DNA from: Actinobacteria bacterium UBA6100
Lineage (GTDB): Bacteria > Actinomycetota > Coriobacteriia > Anaerosomatales > Anaerosomataceae
DNA length: 64,000 nt
Direction: 5' to 3'
NCBI GenBank assembly: GCA_002423585.1
Contig: DIWS01000004.1
Location: 186,001-250,000 of the forward strand
In this document: positions 33,300 to 42,841 of the stretch, piece by piece
Numbering within the stretch: position 1 is the stretch's first letter
Layout of the letters: each line of letters opens with the position of its first letter
Notes under the pieces: model-generated
Told to the model about the DNA's origin: nothing
Seen by the model: only the letters and a program-made list of their open reading frames with translations
The model's database searches: none
Translations under genes and position numbers: made by a program

Positions 33300-36200
33300 G
33301 CGGGCGCCTCGCCGACCGTCGGGCGCTCGACCTTCTGGCTGACGACCTTGCTCACGCCGTCAGCTTGCATCGAGACGCCGTACAAGACGTCGGCCATCTC
33401 CATCGTCCTGCGCTGATGGGTCACGACGACGAACTGCGTGTGTGCCCGCATGCTGTCGACGAACGCGAGGAATCGCCGCAGGTTCGTATCGTCGAGCGCC
33501 GCCTCGACCTCGTCCAAGATGTAGAACGGGCAGGGGCGGGTGCGGTAGACGGCGAACAGCAGCGCAAGGGCGGTGAGCGACTTCTCGCCACCCGAGAGGA
33601 GCGTCATCTTCTGGAGGCGCTTGCCGCGAGGCTGCGCCACGACCTCGACGCCCGTCTCCTCCGGGTCGTCCGGATCCGTCATGCTGAGCGATGCGTGACC
33701 GCCCGGGAACAGGACCGCGAATATGTCCTGGAAGTGGTTGTTCACGAGTTCGAACGTCTCCAGGAAGCGGTCCCTGACCTTGCGGTCGATCGCCGAGATC
33801 ACCTTCTGCAAGGCCTTGCGGCTGGACAGAAGATCGTCGAGCTGCGCCTGCATGAACGCGCGGCGGTCGCTCAGCCCCTGGAACTCCTCGACGGCCACCG
33901 GGTTCACCGGCCCGATCGTGGCGATACGCTTGCGCAGGCGGTGGGCACGCTCCGCGGCCGACTCGCGATCTTCGATCGGCGGGATCTCGAGAGCCTTCTC
34001 GATCGGCATGCCGAGGTCTTCGACGATCCGCTTCACCGCAGCGGTCACCTGCACCTCCAGCGCGGCCTTCTCGACGCGCACGTCACCCATCGCCTCGGTG
34101 GCCGCGTCGACGGCCGCCTGTGCGGCCTTCACGCCATCCTGGCCGTCGTGGATCGTCTGACGCAGTGATTCCGAGTCGGCCTGCTCGAAGCGGGCGCGGT
34201 CGCGCAGCCGGTCCGCCCAGTGCTCGGCGCGCTCCAGGAGCTCGGCGTAGAGGTCGTGGAGCGGTTGCACGCGCAGGATCAGCGCCTCGAGCGATCCGGT
34301 GGTGAGCGCTGACTGGGAGACGGTGTGGGTCAGCTCCTTCGTCTCGGCCGTGAGCGACGCGAACCGGCGCTTCAGGTGCACCTCGCGCTCCGAGACGGCC
34401 GCGATCTCCACCTGGCATGCCGAGAGGCGCGTAGCGACCTCCGACTCCTCACGGAAGCGCACATCACGGCCCTCACGGCGTGCGATGGTCGCGTCCTCGA
34501 GCTCTTCGATCCTCACGAGCCCTTGTTCGATACGGTCGCTCAGCAACCGTTGCTGCGGGCTGTTCTTGACTGTCTTCTCATCGATCTGCCGCAGACGCAG
34601 GTCGATGGCGGCCGCCTCGGTATCGCTCTCGGTGATGGCCTGCTCGATGCGCCCGGCATCCTCACTCAATGACGCCGACTCCGCCGAGAGGGTCACGATC
34701 CGCTGCTCGATCTCGAGCGCGTCCTGCTGGGCGGCCGCGAGCGCCTCGTCCGCCTCGACGAGCAGCGCCTCGGCCTCCCCCACCTGTGAATCGAGCGCCT
34801 GCATGCGATCACGCAGATCGACGAGCGCACGTCTGCGGGTGAGCACGCCGGCGTCGTCTCCGAGGTTCGGCCCGACACGCACGCGACCGGACTGCCACAC
34901 GGTGTGACCGGCCTTGGTGGCTATCCGCCACGGCCCGGCAGACGCCGAGAGCGCCTCCTCGAGCGTATCGACCACGCGCACGTCGCCGATGAGCGCGTTG
35001 AGGGCGTTCCACAACTCGTCCGGACAGCCGATCGCATCGACCAGACGCACACCGGGGCCCGACTCGGGCAGAACCGGCGCAGAGGATGTGTCCACCGGGA
35101 CGAGTGAGAAGTCCGAGGCACCGTGCTCCTCGAGCACCGCCACCGTGGGAGCCACGTCGGAAGAGTGCCTCAGCAACACACAGAACAGATCCGCGCCGAG
35201 CACGCGCTCGACGACATGCTCGTACTCCTCGGGGACCGTGATGTGGTCGGTCACCGGACCGATCACGGCGCCGAGGTCGTGCTCCCGCGCCAGCATCCAT
35301 GCCAGGGCCGGTGAAGCGGATTCGAACGCGCGGTCGACCTCCTCGAGCCCCCGGATCTCGGCGCGTACGTCACCCAGCTCCTGCCGGGCCTTCTCCAGCG
35401 TGGATCGCCGGCTCTCGACGAGCCGCACGCGCTTGTCCACATCCGATGCCGCGAGACCGGCCTCCTTACGGGAGTGCTCGATCTTGCCCGCAAGCTGCTC
35501 CAACCTCGTGCGGCGGGCCGACAGCGTCTGCATGAGCGCGGAACGCTGGTCGCGCACGGCTTTCGCACGAGCGCTGAGCATATCCGTCTCGACTGCGAAA
35601 CCCGACATCGCCTGCTGGATATCGGCAAGCTCTGTGCGGGCGTCATCCACGTCTTTGCGGATCTTGCGCGCTTCCATCATCGTCTCGGAGAGTGCCTCAT
35701 CGGCCGCGAGCCGTTCTTTCTTGATGGTCTCGGACTCACGCCGCAGTTCGCCGAGCTGGTTGTAGAGGGCCTGCATCCTGGCCTCTGTGACCGCACGCTC
35801 CTCGGCGATCTCCTCGAACTCGCGCGTGCGCCCTTCAAGCCGGCTCTCACTCTGATGCATCTTCTGGCGCATCTCCGAGAGACGCTCGACGAGGTTCTTG
35901 CCCTTCTCTTCCAGAAGGAGGAGACCGGAGTTCGTGCGCTCGAGGACCGACTGGAGGCGTCGGCGCTGCTCGGAGAGGTCGCCGACGAACAGGCCCTTCT
36001 CCTCAAGGAGTGACTGGAAGGTCGCGAGCTCCCGCTCGGCCTCGGTAAGACGGTACCGGGCCAGTTCGACCTCAGCATCCTGCTCGCGCTCGCGCTTCTC
36101 GACCCCGTCCCACGCCTCCTGGAGAACTCGCAGGTCCCCCACTGCGAGGGCGACCTCCAGATCGCGGAGCTCGGCCTCGATCCCGCGGTACTCCTGGGCC

Positions 36201-36832
36201 TTGTCGGCCTGGCGCTGAAGCGGTTTCAGCTGCCGGTCGACTTCGATCAGCACATCGCGGATACGGTCCAGGTGGATGTCCATGGCCGCAAGCTTGCGCA
36301 CCGCGCGGTCCTTGCGCTTCTTGTGCTTCAGTACGCCGGCGGCCTCTTCGATGAGCGCGCGCCGGTCCTCCGGCTTGGAGTTGAGTATCTCGTCAAGCCT
36401 GCCCTGACTGATGATCGAGTGCGTGTCTCGGCCCAGACCGGTGTCGTGCAGCAACTCCTGCACGTCGAGCAGCCGGCAGGGCGACTGGTTGATCAGATAC
36501 TCGCTCTCCCCGTTGCGGAACATGCGCCGGGTGATCGTGACCTCGGAGAACTCCAGAGGAAGCGTTCCGTCACGGTTGTCGAGCACGAGGTCGACCTCGG
36601 CGATGCCCACCGCCTGACGGGCCGAAGATCCGGCGAAGACGACGTCTTCCATGGAGTTGCCGCGGAGTGCCTTAGCCGACTGTTCGCCGAGGACCCAGAG
36701 GATCGCGTCGGAGATGTTCGACTTGCCCGAGCCGTTCGGCCCCACCACGACGGTGACGCCGGGCTCCAGGCTGAGGCGACTGCGGTCCGCAAAGGACTTG
36801 AACCCTTTGAGCGTGAGCGACTTGAGGTACAA
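33296..36832 (-). CDS. smc: Chromosome segregation protein SMC
   Basis: ATPase that loops and compacts DNA with ScpA/ScpB. 1178 residues, full length: Walker A GPNGSGKS (31-38), long coiled coil, hinge (about 505-650, HDLGAVIGPVTDHI and EYEHVVERVLGADL), returning coiled coil, signature motif LLSGGEKS near 1079 and Walker B YILDEVEAALDD near 1105. The start is TTG at 36832 with AAAAGGG upstream, giving the standard MYLKSLTLKGFKSFAD N-terminus. No scpA or scpB in the window. Confidence 0.97.
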   Translation of the reverse strand: MYLKSLTLKGFKSFADRSRLSLEPGVTVVVGPNGSGKSNISDAILWVLGEQSAKALRGNSMEDVVFAGSSARQAVGIAEVDLVLDNRDGTLPLEFSEVTITRRMFRNGESEYLINQSPCRLLDVQELLHDTGLGRDTHSIISQGRLDEILNSKPEDRRALIEEAAGVLKHKKRKDRAVRKLAAMDIHLDRIRDVLIEVDRQLKPLQRQADKAQEYRGIEAELRDLEVALAVGDLRVLQEAWDGVEKREREQDAEVELARYRLTEAERELATFQSLLEEKGLFVGDLSEQRRRLQSVLERTNSGLLLLEEKGKNLVERLSEMRQKMHQSESRLEGRTREFEEIAEERAVTEARMQALYNQLGELRRESETIKKERLAADEALSETMMEARKIRKDVDDARTELADIQQAMSGFAVETDMLSARAKAVRDQRSALMQTLSARRTRLEQLAGKIEHSRKEAGLAASDVDKRVRLVESRRSTLEKARQELGDVRAEIRGLEEVDRAFESASPALAWMLAREHDLGAVIGPVTDHITVPEEYEHVVERVLGADLFCVLLRHSSDVAPTVAVLEEHGASDFSLVPVDTSSAPVLPESGPGVRLVDAIGCPDELWNALNALIGDVRVVDTLEEALSASAGPWRIATKAGHTVWQSGRVRVGPNLGDDAGVLTRRRALVDLRDRMQALDSQVGEAEALLVEADEALAAAQQDALEIEQRIVTLSAESASLSEDAGRIEQAITESDTEAAAIDLRLRQIDEKTVKNSPQQRLLSDRIEQGLVRIEELEDATIARREGRDVRFREESEVATRLSACQVEIAAVSEREVHLKRRFASLTAETKELTHTVSQSALTTGSLEALILRVQPLHDLYAELLERAEHWADRLRDRARFEQADSESLRQTIHDGQDGVKAAQAAVDAATEAMGDVRVEKAALEVQVTAAVKRIVEDLGMPIEKALEIPPIEDRESAAERAHRLRKRIATIGPVNPVAVEEFQGLSDRRAFMQAQLDDLLSSRKALQKVISAIDRKVRDRFLETFELVNNHFQDIFAVLFPGGHASLSMTDPDDPEETGVEVVAQPRGKRLQKMTLLSGGEKSLTALALLFAVYRTRPCPFYILDEVEAALDDTNLRRFLAFVDSMRAHTQFVVVTHQRRTMEMADVLYGVSMQADGVSKVVSQKVERPTVGEAPA

Positions 36833-36899
36833 ACTGAACCCTTTTCGCTGCAGGTGGGGACGGTTGTGACGTGCCGGCGCGCCTCAGGCGACGCACCGT

Positions 36900-36908
36900 A
36901 TCCTACCA
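36900..36908 (-). promoter_or_regulatory. Possible extended -10 before smc
   Basis: Minus strand TGG-TAGGAT in the 114-base gap between rnc and smc. The -35 region is poor. It would give a leader of about 60 bases. The rest of the gap shows no clear structure. Confidence 0.35.
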
Positions 36909-36946
36909 TAGGGTACGGGCTGTTCGAGATTGCACACAGGCCTGGA

Positions 36947-37663
36947 TCAGTAGTCAGCCGGCGCCTCACGGCGACCGCGGATCACGTCCAGAGCGATCGT
37001 TGCGGCGGCCTTCTCGGCAGCCTGCTTGCTCGGACCTGAGCCCGAACCCAGGACGCTCCCGTCGACGCTCACTTCGGCGGTGAAGGTCCGCGCGTGGACA
37101 GGACCTATAGCCTCCACGATGCGGTATGCAGGCAACACGCCGCGCAGCCCCTGCGACCACTGCTGAAGCGCGCTCTTCACGTCCACATCCGGTACCTCGC
37201 CTGAGGTGAGCCGGTCGCCCAGGACACGCTCGACGAACGTGCGGGCGGCCTCCAGACCGCCGTCGAGGTAGATGGCTCCGATGAGCGCCTCGACCGTGTT
37301 CTCGAGCACCGACGCACGCTTCCGATCGCCGGCAGCGTGTGCACCCGCACCCAGCAACACGAACTCCGGCAGCCCGAGCGAGACGGCTGCACCGGCGAGC
37401 GAATCACCGGAGACCACGTGATGCTTGCGCCGCGTGAGCTCGCCTTCGGGCTCGTCCGGACACTGCGTATAGAAGTAGTCGGCGACGATGAACCCGAGTA
37501 CGGCATCACCGAGGAACTCGAGGCGATCGTACGTGTCCTCGGCGCCGTGCTCGGCGGCATACGACGGGTGTGTCAGCGCCGTGCGCAGCAGCTCACGGTC
37601 TGTGAACGTGTAGCCGAGCAGCGACTCCGCTTCGGCCATCCTGGTCTCGTCCACTGCGCCCAC
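36947..37663 (-). CDS. rnc: Ribonuclease III
   Basis: Double-strand-specific endoribonuclease for rRNA and mRNA processing. 238 residues: the nuclease domain has DRLEFLGDAVLGFIVADYFY, the later catalytic region ENTVEALIGAIYLDGG, and a C-terminal dsRNA-binding domain (about 162-232, GSGPSKQAAEKAAA). The GTG start directly abuts the fabF stop with no gap, so the genes are coupled. Order acpP-fabF-rnc-smc is common in actinobacteria and Firmicutes. Confidence 0.96.
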   Translation of the reverse strand: MGAVDETRMAEAESLLGYTFTDRELLRTALTHPSYAAEHGAEDTYDRLEFLGDAVLGFIVADYFYTQCPDEPEGELTRRKHHVVSGDSLAGAAVSLGLPEFVLLGAGAHAAGDRKRASVLENTVEALIGAIYLDGGLEAARTFVERVLGDRLTSGEVPDVDVKSALQQWSQGLRGVLPAYRIVEAIGPVHARTFTAEVSVDGSVLGSGSGPSKQAAEKAAATIALDVIRGRREAPADY

Positions 37664-38896
37664 TCAGCCGTCGTAGCGCGTGATCAGGACCGACGCGTTG
37701 TGTCCGCCGAAGCCGAACGAGTTGCTCAGGACGGCGTCGACCCGGGCCTCGCGCGCGACGTTAGGTACATAGTCCAGGTCGCACGCAGGATCGGGTGTCG
37801 TGTAGTTGATCGTTGGAGGCAGGACCTCGCGCTCGATCGCCAGCGTGCAGATGACGGCCTCAAGCGCTCCGGCACCGCCGAGCAGGTGACCGGTCATCGA
37901 CTTGGTCGAAGACACCGGCGGCGCATCCGACCCGAAGACGGCCTTGATGGCGCCGGTCTCGGCGGCATCGCCCAGCTCCGTCGATGTCCCGTGCGCGTTG
38001 ATGTAGCCGATATCGGACGGGTTCAGACGCGCGCGCTCGAGTGCAGCGACCATGGCGCGGCGCGCTCCGTTACCGTCCGGTGCAGGCGCGGTCAGATGGT
38101 ACGCGTCCGCGGACGCACCGTACCCCGCCAGCTCCCCGTAGATGTGGGCTCCCCTGGCCCTGGCGTGCTCCAGCTCCTCGAGGATCAGGATGCCACCGCC
38201 CTCACCCATCACGAAACCGTCACGATCGGCATCGAAGGGGCGCGAGGCGCCCAGCGGGTCGTCGTTGCGTGTGGAAAGGGAGCGCGCGGCACAGAAGCCG
38301 GCGAGACCGAGCGGCGTGATGCCGCAGTCGAACCCTCCGGCGATAACCACGTCAGCATCTCCGCGCTTGATCGCTTCTCCGGCTTCACCGAGCGAGTGGT
38401 TGCCGGTCGCGCACGCCGAAACGGGCGCGTAGTTGATGCCCTTCGCGCCGAAGCGGATCGAGATGTGCCCCGCCGCGAGGTCGACGATCATCATCGGAAC
38501 CAGGAACGGACTGACGCGCCCCGGGCCCTTCTCGGCCAGCACGTCCTTCTGGTCCTCCATCGCATGCAGGCCGCCGATGCCCGATCCCACGATCACGCCC
38601 ACCCGCTCGGCGTTCGACTCGTCGATGACGAGTCCGGAGTCGTCCATCGCCATCTGGGCGGCCACCACGGCGAATTGCTGGAAACGCGCCATGCGGCGTG
38701 CTTCCTTGGCGTCGATCCACGGCGTGGGGTCCCAGCCGTCCACGCAACCGCCGAAGCGGGTCGAGTACTCGGACGCATCGAAGAGCGAGACCTCGCCGAT
38801 ACCGCTCCTGCCTGCTGTGATCGCATCCCACACCGCGGGCACCCCGACGCCCACCGGTGAGACGGCGCCCAACCCCGTGATCACCACTCGTCTCAT
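37664..38896 (-). CDS. fabF: Beta-ketoacyl-ACP synthase II
   Basis: Condensing enzyme that elongates acyl-ACP with malonyl-ACP. 410 residues with catalytic Cys162 (VSACATGNHS), the first His in YINAHGTST and the second in KSMTGHLLGGAGALE, and the C-terminal SNSFGFGGHNAS. ATG 38896 overlaps the stop of the upstream FabK-like gene by 4 bases. A longer open frame upstream runs inside that gene and is not conserved. Confidence 0.96.
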   Translation of the reverse strand: MRRVVITGLGAVSPVGVGVPAVWDAITAGRSGIGEVSLFDASEYSTRFGGCVDGWDPTPWIDAKEARRMARFQQFAVVAAQMAMDDSGLVIDESNAERVGVIVGSGIGGLHAMEDQKDVLAEKGPGRVSPFLVPMMIVDLAAGHISIRFGAKGINYAPVSACATGNHSLGEAGEAIKRGDADVVIAGGFDCGITPLGLAGFCAARSLSTRNDDPLGASRPFDADRDGFVMGEGGGILILEELEHARARGAHIYGELAGYGASADAYHLTAPAPDGNGARRAMVAALERARLNPSDIGYINAHGTSTELGDAAETGAIKAVFGSDAPPVSSTKSMTGHLLGGAGALEAVICTLAIEREVLPPTINYTTPDPACDLDYVPNVAREARVDAVLSNSFGFGGHNASVLITRYDG

Positions 38897-39855
38897 CGCG
38901 CAGCTCCTTCTTCGGCGGCCTGCCACTCCGCGACCAACCGATCGATGACCTCGGCCGCGGGCAGCACATCGTGCACTCGCGCCGCGGACGTGCCGGCGAA
39001 TACCAGCCCCGTGGTCACGTCTCCGGTCTGCGATCGGATCAACGCGTCCATGATGCAGTACTCCTTGCCGCACTCCTTCAGGCATGCCCGGCACCGCTCG
39101 ATGCGCTCGTAGTCGCCCCGCGCGTGCCGCTCGGTGAGCGGGTTGCGGATCGCGCGTCCCGGCAGGCCGACCGGGCTGGTGGTGAGCACGATGTCGTCAT
39201 CGGTCGCTGCCACGTACATCGCCTTGAACGAGTCAGCGGCTGAGCACTCGGTGGTAGCGACGAACCGCGACCCCATCTGCACGCCCGACGCGCCGGCATC
39301 CAACATACGCTTGATGTCCGCGCCGGTGCAGATGCCACCCGCGGCGATGACGGGAATCTCTACCGCGTCGAGGATCTCCGGCAACAGATCGTCCACGTGC
39401 CGGTCGGTGCCCAGGTGCCCGCCGGCATCAACGCCCTCCACGATGACGGCCGAGGCACCGAACTTCTCGGAGAGTCTCGCCACCCTCGCGGAGCCGACGA
39501 TCGGCACCATCTCCACACCGGCGTCTTTGCACCAGCCGAAGACGTCACGCGAGAATCCGGCGCCGGCGATGATGATGTCGGCGCCCTCCGAGATGGCCGC
39601 GTGGACGAGGTCCTTGAAGATCCGCACAGCCACCATGATGTTCACGCCGATGACGCCGTCAGTGGCCGCGCGCGCGGCGCGCACCTCCGCGCCAAGCTCT
39701 TCGGGCGTCAGCCCCGAGCCCGCGATGACGCCGACGCCGCCTGCTTGCGCGACCGCGCTCGCGAGCGGTGACAGCGAGATCCTCACTGCCATGCCCCCCT
39801 GCACTATGGGGAGACGAGCGGTACGGGTTCCGATGACGAGCCGGGGCATCTCCAT
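38893..39855 (-). CDS. FabK/nitronate monooxygenase-family flavoprotein with C-terminal Cys cluster
   Basis: 320-residue TIM-barrel FMN protein of the 2-nitropropane dioxygenase family (PIVQGGMAVRISLSPLA, the GGHLGTD loop with H147, VIAAGGICTGADIKRML, GVQMGSRFVATTEC). It resembles FabK but also carries C255, C258, C262 and C267 (pattern C-x2-C-x3-C-x4-C), typical of a metal or Fe-S site and absent from the neighbouring true FabK. Placed between acpP and fabF, so an acyl-chain substrate is likely. It could be an iron-sulfur enoyl-ACP reductase variant or another redox step. The 81-base gap from acpP holds a GC-rich hairpin (39917-39935). Confidence 0.8.
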   Translation of the reverse strand: MEMPRLVIGTRTARLPIVQGGMAVRISLSPLASAVAQAGGVGVIAGSGLTPEELGAEVRAARAATDGVIGVNIMVAVRIFKDLVHAAISEGADIIIAGAGFSRDVFGWCKDAGVEMVPIVGSARVARLSEKFGASAVIVEGVDAGGHLGTDRHVDDLLPEILDAVEIPVIAAGGICTGADIKRMLDAGASGVQMGSRFVATTECSAADSFKAMYVAATDDDIVLTTSPVGLPGRAIRNPLTERHARGDYERIERCRACLKECGKEYCIMDALIRSQTGDVTTGLVFAGTSAARVHDVLPAAEVIDRLVAEWQAAEEGAAR

Positions 39856-39916
39856 GTCGACCTTCCGCGTCGATTGAGGGCGGCGCCATCCGGCGTACCG
39901 GTGACGCCGCCCCGAA

Positions 39917-39935
39917 GCGGCTGCCCTGCAGCCGC
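39917..39935 (-). terminator. GC-rich hairpin just after acpP
   Basis: GCGGCTGC/GCAGCCGC perfect 8-bp stem with 3-base loop, starting 2 bases after the acpP stop, without a T-run. It may protect the abundant acpP transcript or reduce readthrough into the downstream genes. Confidence 0.5.
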
Positions 39936-39936
39936 G

Positions 39937-40179
39937 CTACTCCATGTTGGCCGCGATGTAGTCCACCGCATCGCCGACCGTCTTGATCGACTCCGCGTCC
40001 TCATCCGGGATCGAGATCCCGAACGAGTCCTCGAGGGCCATGACAAGCTCGACGATGTCGAGCGAGTCGGCGCCCAGGTCGTCGAAGAACGACGCATCGG
40101 CGGAGACATCATCCTCCTCGACCGAGAGCTGGTCGACGATCACTTCTTTCACCTTGGCGAAGATCTCCTCGTGCTCCAT
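39937..40179 (-). CDS. acpP: Acyl carrier protein
   Basis: 80 residues, strongly acidic, with the phosphopantetheine attachment Ser39 in LGADSLDIVELVMALED. Carries acyl intermediates between the Fab enzymes. ATG 40179 is preceded by a strong AGGAGGTG. It lies in the fabD-fabG-acpP-fabF order, with hairpin-flanked gaps on both sides suggesting separate control of dosage. Confidence 0.97.
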   Translation of the reverse strand: MEHEEIFAKVKEVIVDQLSVEEDDVSADASFFDDLGADSLDIVELVMALEDSFGISIPDEDAESIKTVGDAVDYIAANME

Positions 40180-40219
40180 TCCAACACACCTCCTTCCGCG
40201 CTGTAGCGTGGATCCGGCT

Positions 40220-40972
40220 CTATGAGAAGGTCATTCCGCCATCGACGGCGAGGACCTGTCCGGTGATGTACGAGGCATCGTCGCTCGCAAGGAACGCGAC
40301 CGCTGCTGCGATGTCCTCGGGTGTACCCAATCGTCCCATAGCGATCGCTCCGACGGCAGCGTCGCGCGCCGCCCCGGGAAGCGCGTCGGTCATGTCGGTG
40401 CCTATGAAGCCCGGTGCGATGGCGTTGGCCCGTACGTTCCGGGACGCCAGCTCTTTTGCGACCGACTTGGTCATACCCACCAGACCGGCCTTTGCGGCCG
40501 CGTAGTTGACCTGGCCGGCGTTGCCCACGAGTCCGACGACCGATGCGACGGTCACGATCGACCCGCCTCGCGCCTTCATCATGATCTTCGAGGCCGCTCG
40601 AGTCGCATAGAACGCGCCAGAGAGGTTCGTGTCGATGACCGCCGACCAGTCATCGTCCGACATGCGGACCAGCAGGCCGTCGCGCGTGATGCCGGCGTTG
40701 TTCACGAGCACGTCGAGTCTGCCGAACGCTTCGAACACGTCGGCCACGAGCCTGGCGCAGGCCGCCGAGTCGCTCACATCGGCCTGGAACGCTCTCGCCG
40801 TGCCACCCGCACCCTCGATGCGTGCGACAACATCGGCTGCCGCGTCGGCGCGCCCGGCATAGTTCACCGCCACCATGGCGCCCTCACCTGCGAGCCGCTG
40901 TGCGATAGCAGCGCCGATACCGCGCGATGCGCCGGTCACCAGCGCCACTCGCCCGTCAAGACGTCCGGACAT
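40220..40972 (-). CDS. fabG: 3-oxoacyl-ACP reductase
   Basis: NADPH-dependent reductase of the fatty acid cycle, SDR family. 250 residues: VTGASRGIG cofactor loop, NNAG, and catalytic tetrad N116, S144, Y157 and K161. The end GQVLAVDGGM is typical of FabG. ATG 40972 overlaps the fabD stop by one base. Confidence 0.95.
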   Translation of the reverse strand: MSGRLDGRVALVTGASRGIGAAIAQRLAGEGAMVAVNYAGRADAAADVVARIEGAGGTARAFQADVSDSAACARLVADVFEAFGRLDVLVNNAGITRDGLLVRMSDDDWSAVIDTNLSGAFYATRAASKIMMKARGGSIVTVASVVGLVGNAGQVNYAAAKAGLVGMTKSVAKELASRNVRANAIAPGFIGTDMTDALPGAARDAAVGAIAMGRLGTPEDIAAAVAFLASDDASYITGQVLAVDGGMTFS

Positions 40973-41877
40973 CACACCGCCTCCTTGACGCGTTCGGCCC
41001 CATCGCCTTCGGCTGAAAGCACGGTGAAGCCGCCGAAACGCTTCGCCAACCCGGTGAGCACCGCGCCGGGGCCTGTCTCGGCCACGACCGACACCCCGGC
41101 GGAGCGGAACGCCGCCATCGTCTCTGTCCACCGCACCGGCGAGACGATCTGCTCCATCAGCCGGGCCTTCACGGTATCAGCGTCCCGGGTCATCTGCGGC
41201 AGGGTGTTCTGGAGCACCGGCAGGCGGGCATCCTGGAAACTCGTACTCGCGAGCACCTCGGCGAACGCATCGCGCGCCGGCGCCATCAGCGGGCTGTGGA
41301 AGGGGCCGGCGACGTTCAGGGGCACGATCTTGCGGGCGCCGGCACCGAGCAACGCCTCGGACGCCCGCTCGATCCCGGCATACGTGCCCGACAAGACGAC
41401 CTGTCCGGGCCCGTTGTCGTTGGCGACCCACACGCCACTCGCGCCCTCGAGCAACCCCGCGATCGTGTCGCGCTCCATGCCCAGAACAGCGGCCATGGTA
41501 CCCGGAGTGACGGCTGCGACCTCGGCCATGATCTCCGAGCGGGCGACCACTAGTTCCAGGCCGGCCTCGGGCGAGAAGACACCCGCGAACGCCAGCGCCG
41601 CGAACTCTCCGAGACTGTGACCCGCCACGACGGCCGGAACGATACCGAGCGCCTCCAGCGACCTCGCCCACGCCAGATCCGCGAGATACAGAAGCGGCTG
41701 CGCGGCACGCGTATCAGCGAGGTCCGCATCCGGGCCTTCGGCTGAAACGCGCCGCAGGTCGAGCCCCGAGAGGCCCTCGGCAGCGTCGAGCAGCCGCGCT
41801 ATGTCGCGGTCCGACGAGAACGGGTCCAGCATGCCGACACGTTGGGATCCCTGTCCGGGGAACGCGAACGCAAGCAT
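40972..41877 (-). CDS. fabD: Malonyl-CoA:ACP transacylase
   Basis: Loads malonyl groups onto ACP. 301 residues from the ATG at 41877 (MLAFAFPGQGSQ, the family N-terminus); a GTG at 41895 would add six residues and overlap the fabK stop. Nucleophile Ser88 in GHSLGE, plus the GPFHSPLM segment with the catalytic His. Standard fab cluster position. Confidence 0.95.
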   Translation of the reverse strand: MLAFAFPGQGSQRVGMLDPFSSDRDIARLLDAAEGLSGLDLRRVSAEGPDADLADTRAAQPLLYLADLAWARSLEALGIVPAVVAGHSLGEFAALAFAGVFSPEAGLELVVARSEIMAEVAAVTPGTMAAVLGMERDTIAGLLEGASGVWVANDNGPGQVVLSGTYAGIERASEALLGAGARKIVPLNVAGPFHSPLMAPARDAFAEVLASTSFQDARLPVLQNTLPQMTRDADTVKARLMEQIVSPVRWTETMAAFRSAGVSVVAETGPGAVLTGLAKRFGGFTVLSAEGDGAERVKEAV

Positions 41878-41887
41878 CGCACCCACG

Positions 41888-42835
41888 CTAGGCACCCAGC
41901 CGTTCGCACATCTGCCGCATCGTCTCGGCGGCCTCGGCCATCATGCTGTCGATGATGGCTGCGGCAGGTTCGATCGTGTCGACCATGGCCGCGCACTGCC
42001 CGGCCATCAGACTGCCCATGGCGGTGTCACCCTGACGCATCGCAAGCGCGAGCTTACCCGCACCGAGCGCTTCGATCTCCTCGGCGCGGTTCTCGCGGTC
42101 AAGCTCCATGATCTGGCGCGCAAGCTTGTTCTTGATGACGCGCACAGGGTGGCCGGTGGAACGGCCGGTGACCACGGTGTCGCGGTCCTTGGCCTTGAGG
42201 ATCTCGGCTTTGATGGCCGGGTGGATGGTGCACTCCTCGGCACACATGAACCGCGTACCAACCTGGACGCCCTCTGCGCCGAGAGCGAACGCGGCGGCCA
42301 TCCCACGGCCGTCGGCGATGCCGCCTGCCGCGATCACGGGGACCTTGACGGCATCAGCCAGCTGCGGGGTGAGCACCATGGTGGTGAGCTCACCGATGTG
42401 GCCGCCGGCTTCCATACCCTCGCCGATGACCGCGTCCGCGCCGATGGACTCCATGCGTTTTGCCAGTGCCACCGAGGGCACGATCGGGATGACCTTGATG
42501 CCGGCGTCCATGAGCGCCTGCATGTACTTTCCGGGATTCCCCGCGCCGGTGGTGACCACCAGTACATGTTCGTCCAGCACCATCTGCACGAGCTCGTCGA
42601 TGTGTGGAGTGAGTAGCATGAGATTCACGCCGAAGGGCCTGTCCGTCACAGCCTTGGCTCCGCGGATCTGCTCACGCAGCAGATCGGTGGGCATGTGCCC
42701 AGCGCCGATGATCCCCAGCCCGCCGGCATTGCTGACCGCTGCGGCCAGTTCGGCAGTCGCCGTCCATGCCATGCCGCCCTGGATGATCGGATGCTCGATT
42801 CCGAGAAGCGCCGTCACTCGTGAGTGCAGACTCAT
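41888..42835 (-). CDS. fabK: Enoyl-ACP reductase II (FMN-dependent)
   Basis: Reduces trans-2-enoyl-ACP in the last step of each elongation cycle. 315 residues: HPIIQGGMAWTATAELA, GVNLMLLTPHID, the catalytic loop EAGGHIGELTT (H146) and VIAAGGIADGRGMAAA. It replaces FabI, which predicts low triclosan sensitivity (family knowledge). Gap to fabH is 6 bases. A second relative with a Cys cluster lies further down the same operon. Confidence 0.92.
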   Translation of the reverse strand: MSLHSRVTALLGIEHPIIQGGMAWTATAELAAAVSNAGGLGIIGAGHMPTDLLREQIRGAKAVTDRPFGVNLMLLTPHIDELVQMVLDEHVLVVTTGAGNPGKYMQALMDAGIKVIPIVPSVALAKRMESIGADAVIGEGMEAGGHIGELTTMVLTPQLADAVKVPVIAAGGIADGRGMAAAFALGAEGVQVGTRFMCAEECTIHPAIKAEILKAKDRDTVVTGRSTGHPVRVIKNKLARQIMELDRENRAEEIEALGAGKLALAMRQGDTAMGSLMAGQCAAMVDTIEPAAAIIDSMMAEAAETMRQMCERLGA

Positions 42836-42841
42836 CTGCTG

